64,000 nucleotides of DNA. Source: CAVZGO01 sp963774935. Lineage in GTDB: Bacteria; Chloroflexota; Anaerolineae; Anaerolineales; UBA4823. The notes below the pieces were generated by a model. It saw only the letters and a list, made by a program, of their open reading frames with translations, did no database searches and had not been told where the DNA came from. Shown here in pieces: positions 53,072-61,258 of this stretch. The stretch covers positions 186,001-250,000 of the forward strand of contig CAVZGO010000002.1 in NCBI GenBank assembly GCA_963774935.1. The letters run 5' to 3'. Positions within the stretch are counted from its first letter, which is position 1. Each line of letters starts with the position of its first letter. A program made the position numbers and the translations under genes.

Positions 53072-53116
53072 GTAGCCGCAGCGCTGCAAGGAGCCGTCTC
53101 TCGAGGCGGCTCCTTG
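53038..53116 (+). promoter_or_regulatory. Two adjacent strong hairpins in the dehydrogenase leader
   Basis: CAGCGCTGCGGC (53038-53049) pairs perfectly with GCCGCAGCGCTG (53075-53086). CAAGGAGCCG (53087-53096) pairs perfectly with CGGCTCCTTG (53107-53116), followed by TCTTTCC. In addition 52996-53010 can pair with 53045-53059, an alternative that would hide the leader ribosome site and break the first stem. This supports attenuation-like control. Confidence 0.55.
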
Positions 53117-53169
53117 TCTTTCCAGACTTTGTTAACCTCAAACGGAGTTTTTTCCATGAAGGGCCGGCA

Positions 53170-54405
53170 ATGAAAGCGATCGCCTTTGAATACAAACTTC
53201 CCAGACTGGCATTTGCACAAATCACGCGAAAGATTTCTCCAAATCTGTGCACGAGCGCTCTCGGACCGACCCGACTTACCGAGATCCCGCAACCCGTCTT
53301 GCTGGGTGACGATTGGACGGTGGTGCGCACATCGCTTTGCGGTATCTGCGGGAGTGACACCAAGCAGATCTTCCTGGACGCGAATTTTGATAACCCCCTG
53401 GATGCGTTAATTTCATTCCCCAATGTGCTGGGACACGAAGCAATTGGGATCGTTGTTGAGGCTGGCTCAGCGGTAAAGAATTTAAAAGTCGGGCAGCGAG
53501 TAGCCCTGAACCCCTGGCTACCCTGCCTCCCGCGCGGCATCCAACCACCCTGCCCCGCCTGCCAGCAGGGACGCTATTATAACTGCCAGCATTTTACCGA
53601 TGGGCGCTTGCCTCCTGGCATGCATACAGGCAACAGCCGTGCGGCTACTGGAGGCTTCGCCCCCTACTTTCCCGCCCATGAGTCCATGCTCTTTCCCATT
53701 GCGGATGAAATTCCTGACGAGCGTGCCGTGCTCTCGGATCCCTTTTCGGTGAGCTTGCACGCTGTGCTAAAAGCGCCTCCTTTGGAAGATGCTCTGGCGC
53801 TGGTGTATGGTTGTGGATCGCTGGGTATGCTTACGATTGCGATCCTGAGCAGCCTTTACCCACAAACCAAAATAGCCGTGATCGCCCGCCATGCCCGTCA
53901 GGAGCAAATGGCGCGTGCTCTGGGCGCCAGCCATGTGATAAGGGCGGAACAGCCCGTTCAGATTGTGGAGGCTCTTGCCGAAATCGTCACTACCCGGGTC
54001 TACAGATCGCGTTTTGGAATGCCTTTTCTGCTGGACGGAGCGGGAGTCGTGTACGATACGATCGGCTCGGCAGAAACACTGTCTGTCGGAATACGCGTTG
54101 CTCGCCCCGCTGCTGCAATTGTCGTCACTGGTGTGAGTAAGCCCCACCGGTTTGAATGGACGCCGCACTATTTCAAGGAAATAAACTTGATCGGGTCGAA
54201 CGCTTTTGGAATAGAAGAGTTTGAAGGAGAGCGTCTTCACGCCTTCCAGATCTATTTCAAACTGCTACAGGAAAAGCGGCTGCGCTTGCCCGAAATGGTC
54301 ACCCATCGCTTTAAACTGGATGACTGGCGCCAGGCGCTGGAAGTTTCGTATCACAAAAACCGCCACCAGGCAATCAAGGTCGTCTTTGAATATCCAGAAT
54401 CGTAA
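53170..54405 (+). CDS. Zinc-dependent medium-chain dehydrogenase (alcohol/threonine dehydrogenase-like)
   Basis: A 411-residue MDR protein. The catalytic zinc site is C-G-I-C-G-S-D-T-K (Cys) and L-G-H-E-A-I-G-I-V (His-Glu). Structural-zinc cysteines appear in P-C-P-A-C-Q-Q-G-R-Y-Y-N-C. The Rossmann NAD(P) motif reads V-Y-G-C-G-S-L-G-M-L. It is ~50 residues longer than common ADHs, with a long loop before the structural zinc. Substrate unknown; the leader is discussed separately. ATG 53170 has AAGGG upstream. Confidence 0.82.
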   Translation: MKAIAFEYKLPRLAFAQITRKISPNLCTSALGPTRLTEIPQPVLLGDDWTVVRTSLCGICGSDTKQIFLDANFDNPLDALISFPNVLGHEAIGIVVEAGSAVKNLKVGQRVALNPWLPCLPRGIQPPCPACQQGRYYNCQHFTDGRLPPGMHTGNSRAATGGFAPYFPAHESMLFPIADEIPDERAVLSDPFSVSLHAVLKAPPLEDALALVYGCGSLGMLTIAILSSLYPQTKIAVIARHARQEQMARALGASHVIRAEQPVQIVEALAEIVTTRVYRSRFGMPFLLDGAGVVYDTIGSAETLSVGIRVARPAAAIVVTGVSKPHRFEWTPHYFKEINLIGSNAFGIEEFEGERLHAFQIYFKLLQEKRLRLPEMVTHRFKLDDWRQALEVSYHKNRHQAIKVVFEYPES

Positions 54406-54436
54406 GCGAATAGATACATGGTAACAGTGCGCCGGG

Positions 54437-54703
54437 AAACACCCGCAGAAGCAAGGCATCGGAACTGAGCTGATCCAGTGCGGCAATGGAAAACTGGCTG
54501 GTGAGGGCTATGACTTTGTTGGCTTACTGGGCAATCCGCGATATTACACTCGTTTCGGCTTTCGCCCGAGAGCAGAATTTAACCTGGACAACGAGTACGA
54601 CGCCGGTGATGAATTCATGGCGCTGGAATTACACCCGGGAGCATTGGATGGAGTGCACGGGTTGGTGCGTTTTGTTCGTGAGTTTATGGAGGTAGGGGCT
54701 TAG
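54437..54703 (+). pseudogene. Remnant of a GNAT-family N-acetyltransferase (5' part lost)
   Basis: From about 54437 the frame encodes H-P-Q-K-Q-G-I-G-T-E-L-I, the acetyl-CoA loop, then G-Y-D-F-V-G-L-L-G-N-P-R-Y-Y-T-R-F-G-F-R-P and L-E-L-H-P-G-A-L-D-G, ending at TAG 54701-54703. These are the C-terminal ~85 residues of a typical ~165-residue acetyltransferase. The first half and start codon are missing; the preceding gene ends 31 bases before. Confidence 0.7.
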
Positions 54704-54712
54704 GAAGAAAAT

Positions 54713-55174
54713 TTAACTCGCTGATAATGCATCCTGGATGAACTTCACCCAGACACCTTCAGGGTTCCAGATGCGCTTCAAATCAGCCATTGCCAGGTCG
54801 GGGGATTCCTCCAGGCGAAGGATTCTATACAGTGCAGCGAATACCGAGGCGCGGTAGTTCGCTACGCAGTGCACAAAAACATGCTCCTGTTTGTGATCAT
54901 CCATTGCTTGAAAAAACAGGCGTAAATCTTCTTGCTGTGGCGCTGCCCAAATCACGGGGATCCAGATATAGCCCATTCCCAGTGTGCTTACGATCTCGTC
55001 TTCATTTAAATGCACATGTTCTGGCTCTGGGGCAGCCAGATTGATGACCACCTGATATCCGGCGTTGGCGATGAGCGAGAACTGCTCAAGGCTGGGCATG
55101 CCGCTGGTGCTAATTCGTTCGCCAATCACCTGGAAATTTCGAATATCGTGTAGATCTTCTGAAGATATTGTCAT
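54713..55174 (-). CDS. Protein tyrosine phosphatase-like protein (CX4R type)
   Basis: A 153-residue protein with V-F-V-H-C-V-A-N-Y-R-A-S-V-F near residue 100, the phosphatase P-loop with four, not five, residues between Cys and Arg, as in several DUF442/BLH-like relatives. The N-terminal motif G-M-P-S-L-E-Q-F and V-I-N-L-A-A-P-E also fit that clade. Substrate unknown. Confidence 0.7.
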   Translation of the reverse strand: MTISSEDLHDIRNFQVIGERISTSGMPSLEQFSLIANAGYQVVINLAAPEPEHVHLNEDEIVSTLGMGYIWIPVIWAAPQQEDLRLFFQAMDDHKQEHVFVHCVANYRASVFAALYRILRLEESPDLAMADLKRIWNPEGVWVKFIQDALSAS

Positions 55175-55190
55175 AGATTTTCTGGTTGGT

Positions 55191-55847
55191 TTATTCGATC
55201 AGAAGTAAACTCGCAGCTTCGCTGTGACCGGCAGCTTCAGCCATATCCAACGGTGTCTTGCCGTCGCTCGTGCGTCGTCGTGGGTCAGCACCAAACTCAA
55301 GCAGCAGCTTAATCATCTCGATCTGACCGTTTTGTGCAGCACCGTGGAGGGGGGTGAAGCTATCTTGCTGCACCGCGTTGACCAGCGCCCCGTTTTCCAA
55401 TAGCATGCGGGCAATTTCCAGGTGCTGGTTGGCTACCGCCGCATGCAGCGGCATCACCTCCATGCGGTTCTGAGAAGGGGTATTGACCTCTGCTCCGGCG
55501 GACAGCAGGTAAGCCGCCACATCGAGGTGCCCAAAGAAACAGGCCAGCCCAAGGGGAGGGAAACCATCTACCGAGAATGTGTTGGCCAGGAGCGCGTCCG
55601 TTTCAACCAATACTTTCACCCTCTTCAAATCACCAACCGCTGCAGGTTCAAAAATATTCAGGCTGCCTTTCTTACTTGCCAGCAATTGGGCAAGCTCGCT
55701 GTGCGAGTAGTATGCTGCCAGCAGCACGATTGAAAGCCCCGAGTTCTTTTTTGCCTCAACCAAGGATGGATCATGAGCCAACAAATCCTTTACCAGTGTC
55801 TCATTGCCTTGCTGAACTGCTTCAATAAATTGTTGGAGCTCGCTCAT
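55191..55847 (-). CDS. Ankyrin repeat protein
   Basis: 218 residues, about six ankyrin repeats; clear ones include G-F-P-P-L-G-L-A-C-F-F-G-H-L-D-V-A-A-Y-L and F-T-P-L-H-G-A-A-Q-N-G-Q-I-E-M-I. No signal peptide or membrane helix, so a cytoplasmic protein-binding scaffold. Partner unknown. Confidence 0.85.
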   Translation of the reverse strand: MSELQQFIEAVQQGNETLVKDLLAHDPSLVEAKKNSGLSIVLLAAYYSHSELAQLLASKKGSLNIFEPAAVGDLKRVKVLVETDALLANTFSVDGFPPLGLACFFGHLDVAAYLLSAGAEVNTPSQNRMEVMPLHAAVANQHLEIARMLLENGALVNAVQQDSFTPLHGAAQNGQIEMIKLLLEFGADPRRRTSDGKTPLDMAEAAGHSEAASLLLIE

Positions 55848-55860
55848 CAGAGAATTATCC

Positions 55861-56544
55861 TTAACTATATTTCGGAGGACGGTCTTCTCGAGAAAGCTGG
55901 CGTCCTTTCACAAAGACCTGGGTGACATAAATCGCAGCCATGACAAGGACGACGAACGCGACAAGAGCATCATAGACCGTCATTTTCTCGAAGGGTGCTG
56001 GTAAAACTGGATTTCCAGCGAAGAAGATGATCGTATTCGCCAGGATTACGATCACTCTCACCTCGGTCGGGCCAAGCTTGCCATATGATATGCGAAATTC
56101 ATTGGTGACAAGCTGCTGTACATAGACCAACACGGACAGCATCAGGTAACCGATTAAAGCCAGGCAGGCTAGATCAAAGCGCACATAAAATGAGACCCCT
56201 AAACCGAGGATGACCATCGCCTCTACTACAACGTCGATCGTGTGATCGATGAAGAAACCGTAGCGCGGGCGTTGGATATTCCGGTAGCGCGCCAGACTGC
56301 CATCCATGCTGTCTCCCACCCAATTAACTACGAAGCCGAAGCTGGCAAGCCACAGGAAAGCCGGATTGAGGCGAGAAAAATAATATGCAAAAAAAATGAT
56401 CACTCCCCCCAGGACTCCGAGACCCGTCAGCATGTCGGGAGTGACCCAGGCGGGCATATGCATCGCCATCCAGCGCAACGCGGGCCGCTCCAGTGGCCCA
56501 AAGAAAATATCATTTGTACGTTTGTGATCCTCTATTGAAGGCAT
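55861..56544 (-). CDS. CDP-alcohol phosphatidyltransferase family protein
   Basis: A 227-residue membrane protein with about six helices. The catalytic motif D-S-M-D-G-S-L-A-R ... G-F-F-I-D-H-T-I-D matches DxxDG-x2-AR-x8-G-x3-D-x3-D. It transfers a phosphatidyl or similar group from a CDP-linked lipid to an alcohol, making phospholipid head groups. The alcohol is unknown. Confidence 0.85.
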   Translation of the reverse strand: MPSIEDHKRTNDIFFGPLERPALRWMAMHMPAWVTPDMLTGLGVLGGVIIFFAYYFSRLNPAFLWLASFGFVVNWVGDSMDGSLARYRNIQRPRYGFFIDHTIDVVVEAMVILGLGVSFYVRFDLACLALIGYLMLSVLVYVQQLVTNEFRISYGKLGPTEVRVIVILANTIIFFAGNPVLPAPFEKMTVYDALVAFVVLVMAAIYVTQVFVKGRQLSREDRPPKYS

Positions 56545-56604
56545 ACCCTTCCTCCATTGTGAGCAGAGATATTATATATGAAAAAGATCATCTATAGTTT
56601 ATTT

Positions 56605-57711
56605 TCAAAGTATTTTTTCGTATAACCTGGCGATTTCGTCTCGCTCAGGCCTGGCAAGCGGCTTCCGGCTGCTATCCTCAAGGATTTCCCAGGCAGCCGG
56701 TGGACCATCCAGCACCTGCCCAATTTCCGAACAATGTAAACCAGCATTATTCAATGCGCCGCTGATTGCCCGTACATCATCCGGATGGACTGCCAGCAGC
56801 AATGCTCCTGAGGCGATAGACGCGAACGGATCTATACTCAAGGCGGCGCATATCCGCCTGGAGAGATCTGGCACATATCCATTCCTTAAATTAATTTCAA
56901 CGCTGTGCTCGCTTGCCTCTGCCAGCTCCCACAGTGCTGTCACAATCCCACCTTCCGTTGGATCGTGCATGGCGTGCACACGGCCGGCATCAAGAGCTAT
57001 CTGAGCATCCTTCACCACACTGATACCTGGATGATATAAATACTGCTGTGCCTGGAGCAGTTCATCTGGAGAGAGTACTTCGCTCAGGCGCTGTGATAAA
57101 TCGCGCCCCAGGATCGCTGTCGCTTCAATTGGAACACCCTTGGTGAGCAGCAGCCGATCACCAGTCTGTGCGCCGCGTGGACTGATAAGCTTGCCTGGGC
57201 TCACCTGCCCTACCAGGGTACCGGCAAGGATCGGACGGTTCAACCCGAGCGTGACCTCGGTATGCCCGCCGATGAGCAGTGCCCCGATATCTCGGCAGGC
57301 ATCCGTCATTTGCTTAAAGATTTGCTCAACGATGAACGGCGTCGCGCTTTCCTGCGGCAGCAACAGCGTTGCCAGGAACCAGCGCGGCTGTGCCCCACTC
57401 GTTGCCAGGTCGTTGGCGTTGACCTGGACCGCATACCAGCCAATTTGATCGGCGGTGAAGGTGATCGGGTCGGTTTTGAGAACCAGCCAGGTACTGCCAA
57501 GATTCACCACTGCACAATCCAACCCATTACCAGGACCCTGGATAATACTTGCATCCTGGCTGGCGATATCTTGCAGCGGGCTTAACAAAGCCGCCAGCAG
57601 CTCAGCCGGCAGCTTACCGGGTAATAGAAACTGCAATGATGAGAGCCCAGCCGCTGTCCCTCTTGTTTTCCCCGAAGTTAGCTCATCTTTCAAGAATTGT
57701 TTTCCTCGCAT
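56605..57711 (-). CDS. AIR synthase-related protein (HypE/SelD/ThiL superfamily)
   Basis: A 368-residue protein with the PurM-like fold: D-C-A-V-V-N-L-G-S-T-W, L-I-G-G-H-T-E-V-T and H-A-M-H-D-P-T-E-G-G-I-V-T-A-L-W-E-L. The last block is the conserved ATP-site motif of AIR synthase-like kinases. No hydrogenase gene is nearby, so HypE is only one option. Thirteen bases separate it from the adenosine-specific kinase upstream. Confidence 0.8.
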   Translation of the reverse strand: MRGKQFLKDELTSGKTRGTAAGLSSLQFLLPGKLPAELLAALLSPLQDIASQDASIIQGPGNGLDCAVVNLGSTWLVLKTDPITFTADQIGWYAVQVNANDLATSGAQPRWFLATLLLPQESATPFIVEQIFKQMTDACRDIGALLIGGHTEVTLGLNRPILAGTLVGQVSPGKLISPRGAQTGDRLLLTKGVPIEATAILGRDLSQRLSEVLSPDELLQAQQYLYHPGISVVKDAQIALDAGRVHAMHDPTEGGIVTALWELAEASEHSVEINLRNGYVPDLSRRICAALSIDPFASIASGALLLAVHPDDVRAISGALNNAGLHCSEIGQVLDGPPAAWEILEDSSRKPLARPERDEIARLYEKIL

Positions 57712-57724
57712 GATCCGTCCACGG

Positions 57725-58225
57725 TCAGGCTTTGTAACCGATCATGCGCAAGAAACCTTTACGCCAGGCGATCTCTTCCTCCGCTTCCACTCCGAGCGGG
57801 GATGAACCATCGATCACGCCGAGAATCCCTTTCCCCTGATCGGTGTGTGCTACAACGACCTGGGTTGGATTGGCAGTAGCGCAATAGATGCGGCACACTT
57901 CAGGAATCTGCTTGAGCTGGTTGAGGATATTGATGGGATAAAATCCTTCTCCAAGAAACAAGATAAATGTATGCCCAGCACCGATTGCTAATGCGTTTTT
58001 CTGCGCCAGGGCAATCAATGCCTCATCATTGCCGCTCCAACGCACCAGGCACTTGCCAGAAGCCTCGTTGAAGGCTAGGCCAAACTTGATACCTGGCACA
58101 CTGCTCACCAGCATTTCGTGGACATCTTCGACGGTTTTAATAAAGTGGCTCTGCCCGAGGATAAAGTTAAGCTCTTCCGGTTTATGTATACTCACCAGGC
58201 TCAGAGAAAGCGATGATTCTGCCAT
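57725..58225 (-). CDS. Adenosine-specific kinase (DUF355 family)
   Basis: A 166-residue protein with the DUF355 blocks H-F-I-K-T-V-E-D-V-H-E-M-L, V-P-G-I-K-F-G-L-A-F-N-E-A-S-G, A-I-G-A-G-H-T-F-I-L-F-L and G-I-L-G-V-I-D-G-S-S-P. Family members were described as adenosine-specific kinases in archaea. Length matches. Likely an operon with the AIR synthase-like gene. Confidence 0.85.
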   Translation of the reverse strand: MAESSLSLSLVSIHKPEELNFILGQSHFIKTVEDVHEMLVSSVPGIKFGLAFNEASGKCLVRWSGNDEALIALAQKNALAIGAGHTFILFLGEGFYPINILNQLKQIPEVCRIYCATANPTQVVVAHTDQGKGILGVIDGSSPLGVEAEEEIAWRKGFLRMIGYKA

Positions 58226-58268
58226 GTGTACCTCCTGAATAGAAAATTTAACAACTAAGGTAAAGATA

Positions 58269-59227
58269 CTACAACCGCCCAGCAGCTTTCAACACACGCA
58301 GAGCGTTGAGTGTAATCATGACGTTTGGACCCCCACGCCCCCAATCGACCGCCTCAGAATAAAGCTGCTTGCCGCCGATTCGCTTCCAATAATACTCTCC
58401 CGGTCGCCAGCAACCATCCGCCAGCCTTCGCTTTTCCAGCAGATCTAATGCCTCGTCCAGGCGAGGATCCGTTAATCGCCCAAGGCGAGAGAGCACCAAT
58501 AACTGCTGCAAGAAGTCCAGGTGCCAGTAAAGCGGATAATGCAGCTTCAACCAGGCAGGAAGAATCACCTCACCAGTACGGTGTGAACGGAACAGGCGAT
58601 GATCGAGCATCAGCTCAGCGGTGCGCCGGGCAGCCTCCAGCGCCTGGGCATCTCCAGTGGCACGGTGATATTCGATCAATCCCCACATTGGCGACAGGCT
58701 TTCGTAGAAGGATGAGTGACTGGCCTCCGGTCGTTTATCACAATTCCAGCCCCCATCGGGCCATTGCCAGGCAATGAGCGATTGCGCCAGGCTTTGAACT
58801 CGCGGATCATTTGCTAACCCCAGACGGCTGCATACGGCTAACGCGTTACCTTCTTGCGAAGCACAGCGACGGGTCCTGCCATCCATTACCTGAATTCGCT
58901 TAAGGTGTTCGGGGCTGCCCAACCAATGCAGCACCTGCTCGGCTGCAGCCAATGCTCGCGGTTCCCCGCAGGAATCCCCAGCTCTACCAGGGATACCAGG
59001 CGCCAGTGAGCACCCATCCACTTCTGATATGGATGGACTCCAAAGCCTCCATCAGGTTCCTGGTTCGCAAAGAGTGCCTTGACCCATTCCCCTTCAAGAA
59101 GCTGAGTACTGGCTGCTGCGACCTGAGGATCGCTCTCATCCCGATTCAATAGATCGAGTAATGCCAGCCTGCGCACTGCCGGCTCCGGGCAGGATAGCAG
59201 CCATTCAAGCCCCGGAACGTCAGGCAT
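58269..59227 (-). pseudogene. Alpha/alpha-toroid (squalene cyclase/prenyltransferase-like) protein, one frameshift
   Basis: The first frame (59227 to ~58976) gives G-L-E-W-L-L-S-C-P-E-P-A-V-R and N-Q-E-P-D-G-G-F-G-V. The second continues E-P-R-A-L-A-A-A-E-Q-V-L through Q-W-P-D-G-G-W-N-C and K-R-R-L-A-D-G-C-W. One G missing from the GGGG run at 58974-58978 joins them into ~318 residues. Repeats of the Q-x-x-D-G-G-W type are those of terpenoid cyclase toroids, but the DxDD acid motif is absent, so cyclase activity is unlikely. It overlaps the preceding gene by eight bases. Confidence 0.7.
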
Positions 59228-60416
59228 GCTGAGCCTTACGGTTGGTCTGCGGGTGTGCGTTGCTAGCTTTTAACCCCAAGCCATTACGCAGATCGGCGAG
59301 CAGGCACGAGACTTCAGCTTTTTGGGCGGAATTCAAACAGCTCCACGGGGCGTAGAAGTAGCGGTCGGTATCTTTTTCCACCTGCTGGCGCATTACCAGC
59401 CCAGCAGATGTCAGGCGAAGATTCGCATCTGCTCCATCCACAAGTCCCGCCTTGCGCAAAGTGTTCAGGTGAGTCAGGTAATCGTGCCTTTCATAACCAC
59501 GGCGTATGAGCAACCGGTAGACTTCATCTAAAGAGCTGGCATTTTCACGCCATATCATCGTTAGCGCTTCCAAAGCCGGACCGCGCAGCCCGCTGGGACT
59601 CCAGGCTGCCAGGTGTGCATCATCACGATAAGCTGCCAGGCAAGACATCGCCTGTTCGATGTAAGGCAGCGGCGGATCCAGCTCGGGCATTAAGGAGTAA
59701 CTAAGACGTATTGACCAGGTTTCGGGAGGTGGAGGCGTGATGAGACAGGCTTGCCCAAGTTGCCCCAGCCGTTCAGCAAGCAGATTGCCTTCAGCCGGAG
59801 CCAACGGGTCGGCTTTCACCATCGCTTCTCGACCAGACTTGATCAGCCGGTCTACAGCTTTATGCCCACGCGAAGTCAGGCGATACTCACCGGGCACAGG
59901 CTCAACCAGGAATTTCGATTCTGCCAGCTGCTGCAACCGGCGGCGATAATTGACCTCTGACACATAAGGAACGCGCACTTGCAGGCGCTCAACCGAGGTG
60001 GCCTGAGGCTCGAAAGTCAAGGCTGCAAAGAGCAATCCGATTGAGTGGGTTGGAAGACCCAATTTCTGTTCGCTAGCATCGAATAAACCAACATAAGTAT
60101 GACTGACCTGATGGTAGGTTTCCTCGATGGCAGTCCAAAGCAGCCGGTTTTCTGGATTTTCCTCGCCAGTCAGGTTTTTAAATACCTGGTCGCCTTGTCG
60201 GACAGCCTCGTCTACCTTGATCGCCACAATGGTGCCTGGGGTTGCTGCCATAACTTTTTGATGGTCTACTTCCATTGAACAGGCGATCTGGCCAAAATCC
60301 GTCGTGTGACCGATGAAAGTTACACAATCACCGACTTTCAACTCACCGTTTAGCTGGATGATGGCGACCCCCAGGTGGCTGTAATAATGAGTGACATGAC
60401 CGATGAGGACATCCAT
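59220..60416 (-). CDS. EF-Tu domain-2-like barrel fused to helix-turn-helix regions
   Basis: 398 residues. Residues ~1-80 match the small translation-elongation-factor-like beta barrel: H-V-T-H-Y-Y-S-H-L-G-V-A-I-I, L-K-V-G-D, F-I-G-H-T-T-D-F, V-D-E-A-V-R-Q-G-D-Q-V. The following ~310 residues have winged-helix-like segments (Y-R-L-T-S-R-G-H-K-A-V) and another near 310-350. No GTPase domain. ATG 60416 is chosen because GGAGG lies five bases before it; ATG 60428 is in the Shine-Dalgarno itself. Coupled to the toroid gene. Function unknown. Confidence 0.7.
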   Translation of the reverse strand: MDVLIGHVTHYYSHLGVAIIQLNGELKVGDCVTFIGHTTDFGQIACSMEVDHQKVMAATPGTIVAIKVDEAVRQGDQVFKNLTGEENPENRLLWTAIEETYHQVSHTYVGLFDASEQKLGLPTHSIGLLFAALTFEPQATSVERLQVRVPYVSEVNYRRRLQQLAESKFLVEPVPGEYRLTSRGHKAVDRLIKSGREAMVKADPLAPAEGNLLAERLGQLGQACLITPPPPETWSIRLSYSLMPELDPPLPYIEQAMSCLAAYRDDAHLAAWSPSGLRGPALEALTMIWRENASSLDEVYRLLIRRGYERHDYLTHLNTLRKAGLVDGADANLRLTSAGLVMRQQVEKDTDRYFYAPWSCLNSAQKAEVSCLLADLRNGLGLKASNAHPQTNRKAQHA

Positions 60417-60445
60417 GGGTACCTCCAAATAGATTTTGAAACGAA

Positions 60446-60476
60446 ACCGCCCACCTGCACAGACGAGGAGGGCGGT
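60446..60476 (-). terminator. Hairpin between the HhH lipoprotein and the EF-Tu-barrel gene
   Basis: ACCGCCC (60446-60452) and GGGCGGT (60470-60476). Only a weak T run follows on the minus strand. Confidence 0.4.
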
Positions 60477-60534
60477 AATTCAACTTTGTATCGCCATAAC
60501 CCGCCTGCAGGAGACGGTTTTCAACCCTAATAGA

Positions 60535-61185
60535 TCAGGTAATTCGACCGCCCTTAAGCTTTTCGGAGAGGGATTTCAAACCTTCCCAGTCCCCTTTTGC
60601 CGCGAGTTGGGCTTGCACCGGCCAGGTTGAGACATCTGCGAGTCGAAATCGTGGGCCTGCGTTTTGCATGATTTCCTGAAGGCGATCAATCGGTGTATGC
60701 GCCAAATCCTCATATCTAAAAATACCAGCCGCATTCAGGAGATCGTTGATTTTCGGACCAATTCCTTCAATCCTGGTCAAGTCATCCGGAGCTTGCGCTC
60801 GAGTCACGACTTCTTCAATCACGAGGGGTGCTGAAGTTACTGCTGCAGCCTCAACTTCTTGTGCTGCCACCTGATCCTCTATCTCGACCAACTGGCTTTT
60901 TACTGCCTCAGTTTCGGCGACGACCGCAAAATGCTCTGCATCTCTAGCGTCGTGCTCATGGGCTGCATGCTCGTCATGATCATCCAGGTGATAGCGATCG
61001 CGGTTTGCCGGTGTCTGTCGGGCCTGCCAGAATAGCACCAATGCAATAAAAATAATTAATCCAAAGACTGCCAGTAACACATCAGCACGCGTGCCAGACT
61101 CTTGATCATTCGTGGTTGAACATGCCGAGATGAAAAAGAGCAAGGTGGCAAGAAAACCAACTTGAAAAATGCCTTTGCGGAACAT
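60535..61185 (-). CDS. Lipoprotein with C-terminal helix-hairpin-helix domain
   Basis: 216 residues with a lipobox F-I-S-A-C (Cys22), a transmembrane helix at about 35-55, and a His/Asp/Glu-rich stretch (D-D-H-D-E-H-A-A-H-E-H-D). The C-terminal ~80 residues contain L-T-R-I-E-G-I-G-P-K-I-N-D-L-L, the helix-hairpin-helix/DUF4332-like fold usually seen with DNA or in ribosomal proteins. ATG 61185 has GGAGG six bases upstream. Orientation is unclear: if the membrane helix is real, the HhH domain may be inside. Function unknown. Confidence 0.65.
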   Translation of the reverse strand: MFRKGIFQVGFLATLLFFISACSTTNDQESGTRADVLLAVFGLIIFIALVLFWQARQTPANRDRYHLDDHDEHAAHEHDARDAEHFAVVAETEAVKSQLVEIEDQVAAQEVEAAAVTSAPLVIEEVVTRAQAPDDLTRIEGIGPKINDLLNAAGIFRYEDLAHTPIDRLQEIMQNAGPRFRLADVSTWPVQAQLAAKGDWEGLKSLSEKLKGGRIT

Positions 61186-61258
61186 AGTCAGCCTCCTGTT
61201 CGATTTGTGATGATCAAGGGATACGACTGAATTAAAAGCAGTTAAGATTATACCCAAA

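Noticed and set aside
52963..53540. Minus-strand ORFs with a hydrophobic stretch over the dehydrogenase leader and start
   Set aside because: They are antisense to the well-supported zinc dehydrogenase and its structured leader; no ribosome site or family match.
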